A DNA stretch of 35,615 bases from Saprospiraceae bacterium (GCA_016787285.1 JAEUUV010000026.1:1-35615), one strand, 5' to 3'; positions 6,656 through 14,930 are shown, counted from the stretch's first letter. Translations and numbers: made by a program. The notes: generated by a model not told the origin, from the sequence alone.

Positions 6656-7852
6656 TCATGCTTCTTCCATCCCCTCCACCGCCTTATAAAACTTCTTCAA
6701 CACCTCCTTAATATCCTTCTGCGCATAAATCTCCGCAATCCGGTCGCTTTTCACGCCGATGATGGCTTTCACGTCGTCCAGGCCCATGCCGGTACTGTTC
6801 AGGATAAAATCGCCGGTGAAGTGGCGCCCGAAGTGAGTGGTGATTTCACGGCCGATCAGTTCTAGGCTCAGTTTCTTGAGCCGTTTGACGTAGACTGGAT
6901 ACTGTAATTTTTCAAACAGCAGTCCGTCGGGTTGCCATTGCAGCAACACTTCATCCGAAGCCGAAATGGGGACGATGCCTTTGGTGCCGGTCTTCTGAGC
7001 GTTGACAGTCAGGTATTGGAATTTGGTGCCGCCATCTTCAAAAGTGAAGTAGTGCTGTGTTTTCTGGATTTGAGTCGTATCGGAGAACCGCAGGCCCCGG
7101 CACATGATGAGAAAGCGGCGGATGGTCTCGTATTCGCTGCTTTCGGGTGCGTAGTCGGCGAGCGCCTTTCGGAACGTCAGGTACTCCCCCATCGTCATAC
7201 TTTTCTTCTCCGAAATTTTCACGATCCGGATGCTGACGTCCTCAAAGGGTTTGTGCACATCTGCCAGTTTGTACTGCTTCAGCACCCGGCTGTAAATGAT
7301 CTTCAGGTATTTGACGTATTGGTTCGCCATATTCTCCTTGCCGCCCTGGACGATATTCCGCTTGAAGGCCACGACCTGATCCCGGGTCAACTCCTGCATC
7401 CGCAGGTCGCCGTTGATTTCTTTGAACTTGTTGATCGCCGCCTTGTAAACTTTCAACGTGGATGCGCTGATTTGTTTCCCGGCGTATTCTTCGTCCAGCA
7501 ATTTAACCGCCGCATCGAAAAAAAGAAAAGCCGCTTTTTTCTCTGCCCCCATTTTGAGTTTAAATGCGTCAAATGTCGGAGGGAGCTCATTCGCAATCAG
7601 GTCTGCAATAATTGAATAGGCTTTGTTGAGCGTTTTGGCCAAATCTCCGTTGACTACCGCAGCCGTTTCACCGCCGAGGGTGGCACGCGGTCTAACAGTT
7701 TGTGTCGTTTGGTCCCAGTCCTTGGGAAGCAACTTCCAGGACAAGGCAATGTAGTTGGTCTTGTACGACCAGGAGTACCGAAGGAACAACCGTTGAAACC
7801 CGTACCGATCCTGGTATCCGCGTTGGACGATCGAGATGACTGGTGGCTTCAT
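6656..7852 (-). CDS. Tyrosine recombinase / integrase (Bacteroidota type, 398 aa)
   Basis: It catalyses site-specific DNA strand exchange through a tyrosine nucleophile and is the likely mobility gene of the region. Residues 1-90 look like the arm-binding domain of Bacteroidota integrases, about 100-210 the core-binding SAM-like domain (AAFLFFDAAVKLLDEEY onward), and about 220-398 the catalytic domain. Visible catalytic residues are R255 (CRGLRFSD), K287 (AQKTGTKG), H340 and R343 (THFGRH) and Y376 (AEIYAQ). The position usually held by His or Trp (LGH in relatives) reads IIGV, so this residue is Val. I chose the ATG at 7852 instead of an in-frame TTG 24 nt upstream, because a near-consensus CACCTTTG lies at 7874-7881. 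It ends only 42 nt from the promoter of the effector/STAND pair. Confidence 0.9.
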   Translation of the reverse strand: MKPPVISIVQRGYQDRYGFQRLFLRYSWSYKTNYIALSWKLLPKDWDQTTQTVRPRATLGGETAAVVNGDLAKTLNKAYSIIADLIANELPPTFDAFKLKMGAEKKAAFLFFDAAVKLLDEEYAGKQISASTLKVYKAAINKFKEINGDLRMQELTRDQVVAFKRNIVQGGKENMANQYVKYLKIIYSRVLKQYKLADVHKPFEDVSIRIVKISEKKSMTMGEYLTFRKALADYAPESSEYETIRRFLIMCRGLRFSDTTQIQKTQHYFTFEDGGTKFQYLTVNAQKTGTKGIVPISASDEVLLQWQPDGLLFEKLQYPVYVKRLKKLSLELIGREITTHFGRHFTGDFILNSTGMGLDDVKAIIGVKSDRIAEIYAQKDIKEVLKKFYKAVEGMEEA

Positions 7853-7880
7853 TGGTACTAAAATTGGTACAGACAAAGGT

Positions 7881-7961
7881 GAACAAGTAGGAAGCGCTAC
7901 GCGCAGCGGTGGGCAAAATACGGCAACATATCGCAGAAATAGAACAGTAGGAAGTACTACG
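7881..7961. repeat. Imperfect direct repeats upstream of the integrase
   Basis: AGTAGGAAGCGCTACG (7886-7901) and AGTAGGAAGTACTACG (7946-7961) match at 14 of 16 positions and are both preceded by GAACA. They are 60 nt apart, about six helical turns, in the gap between the integrase and htrA. Integrase arm sites or part of an attachment site are possible. A perfect palindrome TCGTTAACGA lies close by at 7982-7991. Confidence 0.5.
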
Positions 7962-8093
7962 ACAGGCTAAAGGGCCTTTCCTCGTTAACGAGACGTTAAA
8001 GTCCCACACGCCAAAAGCAAACCCGGCGCCGCTTCGTTTTGGATTGGCTTTGTGCAAAGGCTAAAAACATCAAATCGTTAAACTGAAGCTGCT

Positions 8094-9254
8094 ATGAACA
8101 AATTCTGGTCAACCCTGCTCGCCGGTGCCATGGGAGGACTCGTCACCTTCGGCGCCATCAAGTTTTCAGATAAACCCCAAACTCAACAACCGGTACAAGC
8201 CCTGTCCGAGGCTGCCGCCAAACAAGTGAACTACGAATACGGCGGTGCGCCGGTTCCTTTCGATTTTACCAAAGCGGCCGAAACAGCCATGGAAACCGTG
8301 GTGCACATCAAGGCCGCCGAAAGCCGGCAGTCCGCCATCCAGCGGCAACGGCAAACCAATCCGTTCCGCTTCTTTTTCGGCGATGATTACTTCAATTTCG
8401 ATGACTACGCCCGCCCGCGTGCCGGCACCGGTTCCGGGGTAATTTACTCCAACGACGGCTACATCCTGACCAATAACCACGTCATCGAATACGCCGACGA
8501 ATACACCGTAACCCTGCACGACAACCGGGAGTTCAAAGCCCGCCTCATCGGCGCAGATCCCAGTACGGACATGGCGGTGCTCAAGATTGACGCCAACAAC
8601 CTGCCTGCTATCGAACTCGGAAACTCGGACGCCGTCAAAGTCGGCGAATGGGTGTTGGCGGTAGGCAACCCCTTCGACCTGACCTCCACCGTCACGGCGG
8701 GTATCATCAGCGCTAAAAGCCGCGACATCAATATTATCCGTCAAGGCGCCCCGATCGAATCGTTTATCCAAACGGACGCCGCGGTAAATCCCGGCAACTC
8801 CGGTGGCGCATTGGTGGACGTCAACGGTCGCCTGATCGGGATCAACTCGGCAATCGCTACACCCACGGGCACGTTTGCCGGATACTCCTTTGCTATTCCG
8901 GTTAACCTCGCCAAACGCATCGCCGACGACCTCATCAAGTACGGCAAATACAAACGCGCTTACCTTGGTGTGGATATTGCTACCATGGACAATAACCTGG
9001 CCAACGAACTAAATATACCGTTCAAACAGGGTGTTTGGATCAAAGCCCTCGATCCGCAAGGTTCCGCTGCCCGCTCGGGTGTACAGCCCGATGACATCAT
9101 TGTGAAAGTGAATGGCAAAAACGTTACGGCGGTGCCGGAACTTCAGGAAATCATCGGGCGTTCAAAAGCCGGTGAAACCGTGATGCTCACGCTCGTTCGT
9201 AGCGGAAAAGAGAAAAATGTGGAGGTCAAATTGAAAAGCAGAGGAGAAGAGTGA
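8094..9254 (+). CDS. HtrA/DegQ-family periplasmic serine protease with one PDZ domain (386 aa)
   Basis: This is an envelope quality-control protease that degrades misfolded exported proteins. A hydrophobic N-terminal segment (about 5-23) serves as signal or anchor. The trypsin-like domain spans about 60-280 with the full catalytic triad: H129 (TNNHVIEYAD), D159 (PSTDMAVL) and S236 (VNPGNSGGAL). A single PDZ domain covers about 288-382 (RAYLGVDIATM, then GVQPDDIIVKVNG). Many Bacteroidota HtrA proteins carry two PDZ domains, so this is a short, DegS-like layout at 386 residues. The gene lies directly beyond the presumed island edge, transcribed away from the integrase. It ends in a strong terminator at 9313-9349, so it is a single-gene unit. 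No TAnnTTTG box was found in front of it. Confidence 0.93.
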   Translation: MNKFWSTLLAGAMGGLVTFGAIKFSDKPQTQQPVQALSEAAAKQVNYEYGGAPVPFDFTKAAETAMETVVHIKAAESRQSAIQRQRQTNPFRFFFGDDYFNFDDYARPRAGTGSGVIYSNDGYILTNNHVIEYADEYTVTLHDNREFKARLIGADPSTDMAVLKIDANNLPAIELGNSDAVKVGEWVLAVGNPFDLTSTVTAGIISAKSRDINIIRQGAPIESFIQTDAAVNPGNSGGALVDVNGRLIGINSAIATPTGTFAGYSFAIPVNLAKRIADDLIKYGKYKRAYLGVDIATMDNNLANELNIPFKQGVWIKALDPQGSAARSGVQPDDIIVKVNGKNVTAVPELQEIIGRSKAGETVMLTLVRSGKEKNVEVKLKSRGEE

Positions 9255-9312
9255 TAACTACCCGGCCACGTCGGGTTCAAGATAAAGTTGGTTTTTCGTT
9301 TTGTTTTGATGT

Positions 9313-9349
9313 GTCTGCTCCGCGCAATGCGGAGCAGACTTTTTTCTTT
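9313..9349 (+). terminator. Rho-independent terminator after htrA
   Basis: An 11-bp perfect stem GTCTGCTCCGC (9313-9323) and GCGGAGCAGAC (9329-9339) with loop GCAAT is followed by TTTTTTCTTT. This is a textbook intrinsic terminator for the htrA transcript. Confidence 0.93.
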
Positions 9350-9411
9350 AACCGGAGCAACTATTTACCGTCCTTTGTCGCCCACAAAATCTACCAACTA
9401 AATTATTGACT

Positions 9412-10434
9412 ATGAAACGTACCTGGCTACTCATCGCCCTCTTCCTGCTGTTGGGCATCGGCGTTTTTTACACCATCCAGTATAAAAACAAACAAGCCGG
9501 CGGCAGTCGCGTGTCGTGGGATATGGATTTTGCCGTGCGCGATACGGCCTCCATCACCCGCATTTTTTTGGCCGACCGCTCCGGCAGCACTGCTACGCTC
9601 ACCCGAAATGGCAACCACTGGCTGTACAACAACACACACAGGGCCAGACCATCTGCCGTACAAACCCTGCTTGAAACCCTGCACAACGTGAACGTCCGCT
9701 ACCTCCCTACCAAAGCCGCAGAGCCGGCTATGGTCAAAAGCCTGGCTGCCGAGGGTGTCAAGGTGGAAATTTACGGCAAGGACAATGCCCTGATCAAGAG
9801 TTACTATGTCGGCGGTGTCACCAGCGACGAAACAGGCACCTACATGATTATGGAAGGCGCCGAGCAACCCTATGTGGTGCATATTCCGGCGTTTATCGGA
9901 CAACTCCGCGTACGGTACATGCTGGGCGACGACAACTGGCTCGACCGCACGGTCTTTTCCGAAAAAGCCGAGGATATCCGGTTCGTTTCGGTGGAGTACC
10001 CGCAACAAAAAAGCGCTTCGTTCAAGATCGAAAAAACAGGCGATGCCGCCTACGAAGTGCGCCCGTTTTACAGCACCACGCCGGTGAGCAAATCGCCGCA
10101 ACGCAAAGGCGTGGCGGAGGCCTACCTGCTCCAGTTTGAACGCCTCATCGCCGAAGCGTACGAAACCAATAACCCGGCCAGAGACTCGGTAGTGTCGTTG
10201 GTGCCGTTTGCGGTAGTCACACTCACCAAAACCGACAGCACGACCAAACGCGTGCGGTTTTGGCCTGTTTCCATTGAAGAAAACATGCACGACGGCTCTG
10301 CCTTTATCATCCGGTATTTCACGGATATGAACGACGGCGAAGCGTTTTTGCTGACCCAGCACCATGTATTCGGCAAGATCTTCCGCGACTATCCTTCGTT
10401 CTTCAGCAAGGGCGACACCGGTATGCGAAACTGA
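9412..10434 (+). CDS. DUF4340 domain-containing membrane-anchored protein (340 aa)
   Basis: An N-terminal membrane segment (about 4-21, TWLLIALFLLLGIGVFYTI) anchors the protein; the rest is predicted to be outside the cytoplasm. The order of motifs fits DUF4340: a first beta module with ITRIFLADRSG and GNHWLYNN, the helix VQTLLETLHNVNVRYL, the strand EIYGKDN, then YVGGVTSDETGTYMIM and LRVRYMLGDDNWLDRTVF. Members are often linked to ABC-type gliding or export gene sets, but none is present here. The ATG at 9412 is preferred to the TTG two codons earlier. It follows the htrA terminator, so it starts a new unit, and the MazG-like gene follows after 28 nt. Biochemical function is unknown for the family. 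Confidence 0.8.
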   Translation: MKRTWLLIALFLLLGIGVFYTIQYKNKQAGGSRVSWDMDFAVRDTASITRIFLADRSGSTATLTRNGNHWLYNNTHRARPSAVQTLLETLHNVNVRYLPTKAAEPAMVKSLAAEGVKVEIYGKDNALIKSYYVGGVTSDETGTYMIMEGAEQPYVVHIPAFIGQLRVRYMLGDDNWLDRTVFSEKAEDIRFVSVEYPQQKSASFKIEKTGDAAYEVRPFYSTTPVSKSPQRKGVAEAYLLQFERLIAEAYETNNPARDSVVSLVPFAVVTLTKTDSTTKRVRFWPVSIEENMHDGSAFIIRYFTDMNDGEAFLLTQHHVFGKIFRDYPSFFSKGDTGMRN

Positions 10435-10462
10435 CGGGCTAACCACAAAACTGTTTTTTACC

Positions 10463-10828
10463 ATGAGCATCCAGCAGGCACAACAAACTGTGGACGAATG
10501 GATTCGCACCGTGGGCGTGCGCTATTTCTCCGAACTCACCAATACGGCCATTCTCATGGAGGAGGTCGGGGAAGTAGCCCGGTTGATGGCCCGCCTCTAC
10601 GGCGAACAGTCGTTCAAAACGCCGGAAGCGGCAGCCACAGCCCGCCAGGACCTGGCCGATGAAATGGCCGACGTGCTGTTCGTACTGGTCTGCTTGGCCA
10701 ACCAGACCGGTATTGACCTGACCGAGGCGCTTCAAAAAAATCTGGCAAAAAAAACACAACGCGACGCCGAACGCCACGCGCAGAACCCGAAACTTGCAGA
10801 GGCCCCGACGCCATCCCGAATTCCCTGA
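10463..10828 (+). CDS. MazG-like nucleotide pyrophosphohydrolase (121 aa)
   Basis: All-alpha NTP pyrophosphatases of this kind hydrolyse NTPs or dNTPs to the monophosphate and PPi and often clean damaged nucleotides. The metal-binding pattern is visible: EEVGE (E33, E34, E37) in the first helix and DEMAD (E67 and D70) in the second, followed by the hydrophobic helix VLFVLVCLANQTG. One copy of the domain is present, as in short MazG relatives; the length is typical. The ATG at 10463 begins the conserved N-terminal helix. It lies between the DUF4340 gene and an alpha/beta hydrolase that starts 6 nt after its stop, so the three are likely one operon. The last residues (about 108-121) are Pro-rich and probably disordered. 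Confidence 0.88.
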   Translation: MSIQQAQQTVDEWIRTVGVRYFSELTNTAILMEEVGEVARLMARLYGEQSFKTPEAAATARQDLADEMADVLFVLVCLANQTGIDLTEALQKNLAKKTQRDAERHAQNPKLAEAPTPSRIP

Positions 10829-10834
10829 CCAAAT

Positions 10835-11596
10835 ATGCCCGGATTTATTGAACCGTTTACGGAGTACCTGCAGCGAAAGGCGCTCTTCCAGCCCACACGG
10901 CTGGCGGTGGATTATGTGTTTTCGTTCGATCATCCGTTTGAAGAACTGTTTTGGGATACGCCTGACGGCGCGCGGCTCAACCTGCTGCGGTTTCCGGCGG
11001 CGCGAAAACCCGCCCGGGGCGTGGTGCTGTATTTTCACGGCAACCGCGACAACCTCCAGCGCTGGGGCAACATGCACCGGGATTTCACGGCGCGCGGCTA
11101 CGATTTTGTAGCGCCCGACTACCGGGGCTACGGCAAAAGCACCGGCGAACCGGGCGAACGCACGTACTACGAAGACGCCCGGCTCGTGTACGACCGGCTG
11201 CTGGCCGGCTACTCCGCCGGCAGTATCGTGCTGTACGGGCGCTCGCTCGGCACGGCTATGGCCTGTTTCCTGGCGGCTCATGTCCGTGCCCGAAAATTGG
11301 TGCTTGAGACGCCTTTCGACAACATCCGGGGCCTCGTAGCCGCCCACTTGCGCCGATCCAGTGTACCGTTCCGACCGGCATTCTTTTTCCCCAACGACCG
11401 CCACCTGCGTCAGGCCGAGATGCCTGCCATGTTGTTCCACGGTACCGCCGACCGAGTGGTGCCTTATGATAGCGCCGCCCGGCTGATGACCTGCCTGAAA
11501 CCCGGTGACGAGTTTGTGACCATTCCCGGCGGCGCCCACAACAACTTGCCGGACTTTGAGTTGTACCAACAGAAATTGACGGAGTGGTTGGAGTAA
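10835..11596 (+). CDS. Alpha/beta hydrolase, ABHD13/BEM46-like (253 aa)
   Basis: This is a cytoplasmic or peripheral serine hydrolase of unknown substrate. The fold markers appear in order: YFHGNRDN (67-73, oxyanion loop), DYRGYGKSTGEP (95-106), nucleophile elbow YGRSLGT with S137, FHGTADRVVP with acid D206, and GGAHNNL with H235. The catalytic triad is therefore complete. Length and motif order match the BEM46/YqkD-like group, often annotated as lysophospholipase-like or peptidase S9-like. The start is 6 nt after the MazG stop, which argues for translational coupling. No signal peptide is visible. Exact chemistry (esterase, thioesterase or lipase) cannot be chosen from sequence. Confidence 0.85.
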   Translation: MPGFIEPFTEYLQRKALFQPTRLAVDYVFSFDHPFEELFWDTPDGARLNLLRFPAARKPARGVVLYFHGNRDNLQRWGNMHRDFTARGYDFVAPDYRGYGKSTGEPGERTYYEDARLVYDRLLAGYSAGSIVLYGRSLGTAMACFLAAHVRARKLVLETPFDNIRGLVAAHLRRSSVPFRPAFFFPNDRHLRQAEMPAMLFHGTADRVVPYDSAARLMTCLKPGDEFVTIPGGAHNNLPDFELYQQKLTEWLE

Positions 11597-11639
11597 CCTG
11601 CAAGCCAAAATCTGTCGAAAGCCCAAAACAGTTTTCCCG

Positions 11640-11647
11640 TACTTTTG
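11640..11647 (+). promoter_or_regulatory. -7 box TACTTTTG before the exported thioredoxin gene
   Basis: This is an exact TAnnTTTG match 34 nt upstream of the ATG at 11681. It supports that start over the upstream TTG whose codon lies inside the box. Confidence 0.6.
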
Positions 11648-11680
11648 CACCCGCTTTTACAAAAACAAGTCGCATTTCAC

Positions 11681-12853
11681 ATGAATAAATTTGTTGCAAC
11701 GGCCCTTTTCGCCATCAGCATCCCGGTCTTCGCTCTTGCTCAGGGCATCAATTTTTTCCACGGAACCTGGCCCGAGGCTATGGCGCAGGCCAAAACCGAA
11801 CAAAAACTCATATTCGTAGACGCCTACGCCTCCTGGTGCGGTCCATGCAAACGTATGGCAGCCAATGTGTTTCCCGATCCGCAGGTGGGCGACTACTTCA
11901 ACGCCAATTTTGTCAACCTGAAAATTGACATGGAAAAACCGGAAAACAGCGAATTCGCCGGCAAGTACCCCGTCAGTGCTTACCCGACGCTGCTCATTCT
12001 CGATGCCGAAGGAAAAATTGTGCACAAACACGTCGGCGGACTTGCGGCAGACGGCCTCATTGCCTTTGGCCAGAAAGCAGCCGGCAAAACCGATACGTCC
12101 AAAGATTTTGAAAAAGAATACAACGCCGGCAACCGCGACCCGCAACTGGTACTGGACTATGTGCGCGCACTGAACCGGGCCAACAAACCTTCGCTGAAAA
12201 TCACCAACGAATACCTGAATGCCCAAAAAGACCTCCATACGCCGATCAACCACAAGATTATTCTCGAAGGCGCCGTCGAGGCGGATAGCCGGGTGTTTGA
12301 TCTTCTGCTTACGCACCGCGACAAAATAGCCGCGCAGGAAGGCAAGGATGCCGTGGACACCCGTATCAACCTGGCTTGCCAGAATACACTGAAAAAAGCC
12401 ATCGAATTCCGCGACGAACGCCTCTTGCTGGAAGCAAAAAACAAACTAAAAGCCGGACTGCCCGCTCGCGCTGATGACTTCATCGCCGAGGCCGACATGA
12501 AGTACTATGCCGCCACCAAAGACGTGAAAAACTACCTGAAGTCGGCCCAGGCTTTCCAGAAAAAAAGCGTCAGGAACAACGCGGCCAAACTGCACGATCT
12601 GGTTATCGGCCTGATGCGGGCATTCCCCACGGATAAATCGGCGCTCGAACAAGCCGAAAAATGGGCCAAAAATGCTGCCGACAACGGCGGACTCGGGGAG
12701 TATTACCTCACCCTCGCCGAGGTGTATAAACGACTTGGCGACAAACCCAAAGCCCGCGCCGCCGCTGAAAAGGCCCGAAACGCCGGCGGAGAAAAAGAAT
12801 CCGGCAGCATGGCCTCCAAGGTGGACTATTTCCTGCAAACGCTGGAGAATTGA
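11681..12853 (+). CDS. Exported thioredoxin-domain protein with helical C-terminal half (390 aa)
   Basis: A signal peptide (1-20, cleavage likely after FALA) sends it to the periplasm. The thioredoxin domain spans about 21-145 with the redox motif SWCGPCK (C53 and C56) and the cis-proline loop VSAYPTLL. This would make it a disulfide reductase or carrier for exported proteins. The remaining 240 residues are helical with TPR-like spacing (repeated Ala/Lys helices, then GGLGEYYLTLAEVYKRLGDKPKARAA near 345-370 in pieces), which could hold a partner. Bacteroidota have many thioredoxin-fold proteins with such C-terminal extensions. A promoter box lies directly upstream. The mnmA gene follows after 47 nt on the same strand and may be read through. 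Confidence 0.88.
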   Translation: MNKFVATALFAISIPVFALAQGINFFHGTWPEAMAQAKTEQKLIFVDAYASWCGPCKRMAANVFPDPQVGDYFNANFVNLKIDMEKPENSEFAGKYPVSAYPTLLILDAEGKIVHKHVGGLAADGLIAFGQKAAGKTDTSKDFEKEYNAGNRDPQLVLDYVRALNRANKPSLKITNEYLNAQKDLHTPINHKIILEGAVEADSRVFDLLLTHRDKIAAQEGKDAVDTRINLACQNTLKKAIEFRDERLLLEAKNKLKAGLPARADDFIAEADMKYYAATKDVKNYLKSAQAFQKKSVRNNAAKLHDLVIGLMRAFPTDKSALEQAEKWAKNAADNGGLGEYYLTLAEVYKRLGDKPKARAAAEKARNAGGEKESGSMASKVDYFLQTLEN

Positions 12854-12900
12854 GTCTGCGATGACTAAACCCTCTACCGTCCAACCAGAAACCTGAAGAA

Positions 12901-14004
12901 ATGTCCAAACTCGGAAAAGCATTGGTCGCCATGTCCGGCGGTATAGACAGCACCATGACCGCCGTCCTTCTCCACGAAGAGGGCTGGGAGGTTGTGGGCA
13001 TCACCATGAAAACCTGGGACTATGCCACTTCGGGCGGTTCGAAAAAAGAAACGGGTTGCTGCTCGCTTGACAGCATCAACGATGCCCGGCAGGTGGCCGT
13101 CAAACTCGGTTTTCACCATTTCATCGTGGACATCCGCGAGGAGTTCGGCGATTATGTGATTGACAATTTCGTGGACGAGTACATGGCCGGTCGCACCCCC
13201 AATCCCTGCGTGCTGTGCAACACGCACATCAAGTGGAACAGCCTGCTGCGCCGGGCGGACATGCTCGACTGCGAGTTCATCGCTACCGGTCACTATGGCA
13301 TTATCAACGAACTCGAAGGCCGCAAATACATCACCCGTGCCCGCGACCGGCAGAAAGACCAGTCCTATGTACTCTGGGGCCTGAGCCAGGAATGCCTGCA
13401 CCGCACCCGGATGCCGCTCGGTATTTTCACCAAACCCGAAGTGCGCCAAATGGCTGCCGAGCGCGGCTGGGATGAACTCAGCAAAAAAGCAGAGAGCTAC
13501 GAAATCTGCTTCGTGCCCGACAACGACTACCGCGGCTTCCTGCGCCGGCAGGTGGAAGGGCTGGATGAACAGGTAGCCGGCGGCCACTTTGTGGATACTC
13601 AGGGCCGCGTGCTCGGCCAACACGAAGGCTACCCGTTTTACACCATCGGCCAGCGCAAAGGACTGGGTATCGCTCTGGGCGAACCCATGTTCGTCACGGA
13701 AATACGCCCCGACACCAACACCGTCGTATTGGGCCGCGAAGACGACCTGATCCGGAACAGCATGCTCGTCGGCAAAGTCAATCTGATGAAATACGCTGCA
13801 TTGCCGGAATCCGGACTGGAGGCCGTGACCAAGGTGCGCTACCGCGACGCGGGCACCCTCAGCACCATCCTGCCGGTCGGCAACGACGTGGAGGTGCAAT
13901 TTCATGCCAATGTGAAAGGCATCGCACCCGGCCAGAGCGCTGTGTTTTACGAAGGCGACGACGTCGTGGGCGGCGGCATCATTCAGGGAAGTTTCTTCGG
14001 GTGA
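12901..14004 (+). CDS. mnmA: tRNA-uridine 2-sulfurtransferase MnmA (367 aa)
   Basis: MnmA thiolates U34 of the wobble position in tRNA Lys, Glu and Gln using ATP and a persulfide relay. The PP-loop SGGIDS (12-17) activates the uridine. The two catalytic cysteines are in place: C106 in NPCVLCN and C203 in YEICFVPD. The adenylation domain (about 1-210) is followed by the RNA-binding beta domains (GQRKGLGIALGEPMFV, then the C-terminal barrel ending in GGGIIQGSFF). Length and motif order are those of the family, so no truncation is seen. It is followed 25 nt later by tsaB, another tRNA modification gene, so the two form a small translation-fidelity cluster. Confidence 0.96.
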   Translation: MSKLGKALVAMSGGIDSTMTAVLLHEEGWEVVGITMKTWDYATSGGSKKETGCCSLDSINDARQVAVKLGFHHFIVDIREEFGDYVIDNFVDEYMAGRTPNPCVLCNTHIKWNSLLRRADMLDCEFIATGHYGIINELEGRKYITRARDRQKDQSYVLWGLSQECLHRTRMPLGIFTKPEVRQMAAERGWDELSKKAESYEICFVPDNDYRGFLRRQVEGLDEQVAGGHFVDTQGRVLGQHEGYPFYTIGQRKGLGIALGEPMFVTEIRPDTNTVVLGREDDLIRNSMLVGKVNLMKYAALPESGLEAVTKVRYRDAGTLSTILPVGNDVEVQFHANVKGIAPGQSAVFYEGDDVVGGGIIQGSFFG

Positions 14005-14029
14005 ATCGCGTTTGCCCCCAATCTTGAAC

Positions 14030-14749
14030 ATGGCAAAAATCCTGCTCATCGAAACCGCCACCGAAGTATGCTCTGCGGCAATTGCCGTGGACGGCACGAC
14101 GGTATCCCTGGCGGAAGACCCGGGCCAACCCAATCACGCTGCTACACTGACCCTGTTAATTCAAGAATGCAGCCGACAGGCCGGCCTGACCTTGGCCGAT
14201 CTGGATGCCGTGGCCGTCAGCCGTGGGCCGGGTTCCTACACGTCGCTGCGAGTAGGAGCGGCAGTGGCCAAAGGAATCTGCTACGCTTTGGACAAACCGC
14301 TCATCGCTGTTGACACACTGCTGGCACTGGCCACAGAGAGCATGCGCCTCTTTACCGGTAAAGAGGCTGCCAACGCCGTTTTTATGCCCATGCTTGATGC
14401 CCGGCGCAAGGAGGTTTGGACCGCTGTGTTCGATCATAACCTGCGGGAATTGCTCCCTGCGCAACCTCTTGTTTTGGAACACGAATTGTTTAAAAATCTC
14501 ATGCTCCCTCTTCCGAACTTTTCGTCCGGGCAGGTGCTCGTCATTTCCGGGAACGGTTCCGATAAAATGATGAACGCGCACATTTTTGAGAATGCGGTTT
14601 TTTCTCCAGTCCGTTCCTGTTCGGCCGCACAGATGGCGAGCCTTGCTGAGCAAATTTTTCAAAATGCTGATTTTCAAGACACAGCGTACTTTGAGCCATG
14701 TTACATGAAACCGCCGAACATCACTATTTCGAAGCGACAACCTTTTTGA
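14030..14749 (+). CDS. tsaB: tRNA threonylcarbamoyladenosine biosynthesis protein TsaB (239 aa)
   Basis: TsaB is the inactive ASKHA-fold partner that dimerises with TsaD to make t6A37 in tRNAs reading ANN codons. The N-terminal ASKHA lobe is clear: ILLIETATEVCSAAI (residues 4-18), then DAVAVSRGPGSYTSLRVG and AKGICYALDKPLIAVDTL. The second lobe carries FMPMLDARRKEVW, typical of TsaB. The metal-ligand histidines of TsaD are absent, as expected for the partner subunit. The start ATG at 14030 gives the conserved MAKILLIET beginning; the reading frame is open further up but without homology. It lies 25 nt after mnmA. The C-terminus (about 200-239) is Lys/Pro-rich and more variable. Confidence 0.93.
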   Translation: MAKILLIETATEVCSAAIAVDGTTVSLAEDPGQPNHAATLTLLIQECSRQAGLTLADLDAVAVSRGPGSYTSLRVGAAVAKGICYALDKPLIAVDTLLALATESMRLFTGKEAANAVFMPMLDARRKEVWTAVFDHNLRELLPAQPLVLEHELFKNLMLPLPNFSSGQVLVISGNGSDKMMNAHIFENAVFSPVRSCSAAQMASLAEQIFQNADFQDTAYFEPCYMKPPNITISKRQPF

Positions 14750-14791
14750 GAAAAAATATGAAAAAAAGTCAAATTGATAAAAAAACTACTC

Positions 14792-14799
14792 TACTTTTG
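14792..14799 (+). promoter_or_regulatory. -7 box TACTTTTG, distal, before the ArsR-type gene
   Basis: This is the first of three exact TAnnTTTG matches in the 181-nt gap after tsaB. A TTG lies 15 nt upstream (14774-14776). It would give a leader of about 130 nt. Confidence 0.45.
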
Positions 14800-14868
14800 T
14801 TCTGATAATCAAATGCTTTACATCTGTTTTTTTAAATCTATACCGATTTTAACCTTTTTGAAGTGGCA

Positions 14869-14876
14869 TAGTTTTG
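14869..14876 (+). promoter_or_regulatory. -7 box TAGTTTTG, middle, before the ArsR-type gene
   Basis: This second TAnnTTTG match lies 54 nt before the ATG. Its TTG could instead act as the -33 element of the proximal box 24 nt downstream. Confidence 0.45.
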
Positions 14877-14900
14877 GAAAGAAAAAGACGTGTAGGAACA

Positions 14901-14908
14901 TACTTTTG
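14901..14908 (+). promoter_or_regulatory. -7 box TACTTTTG, proximal, before the ArsR-type gene
   Basis: This third match lies 22 nt before the ATG at 14931 and is the best placed of the three. An alternative in-frame start at 14874 would lie upstream of it and is therefore not used. Confidence 0.6.
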
Positions 14909-14930
14909 GGGAATACTTAAAACAAATAAT

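Noticed and set aside
10439-11650. 403-codon minus-strand frame opposite the MazG-like and hydrolase genes
   Set aside because: It lacks recognisable motifs and spans two genes with clear families on the plus strand.
12874-14133. 419-codon minus-strand frame opposite mnmA
   Set aside because: mnmA has intact catalytic motifs. The minus frame is a codon-bias shadow.
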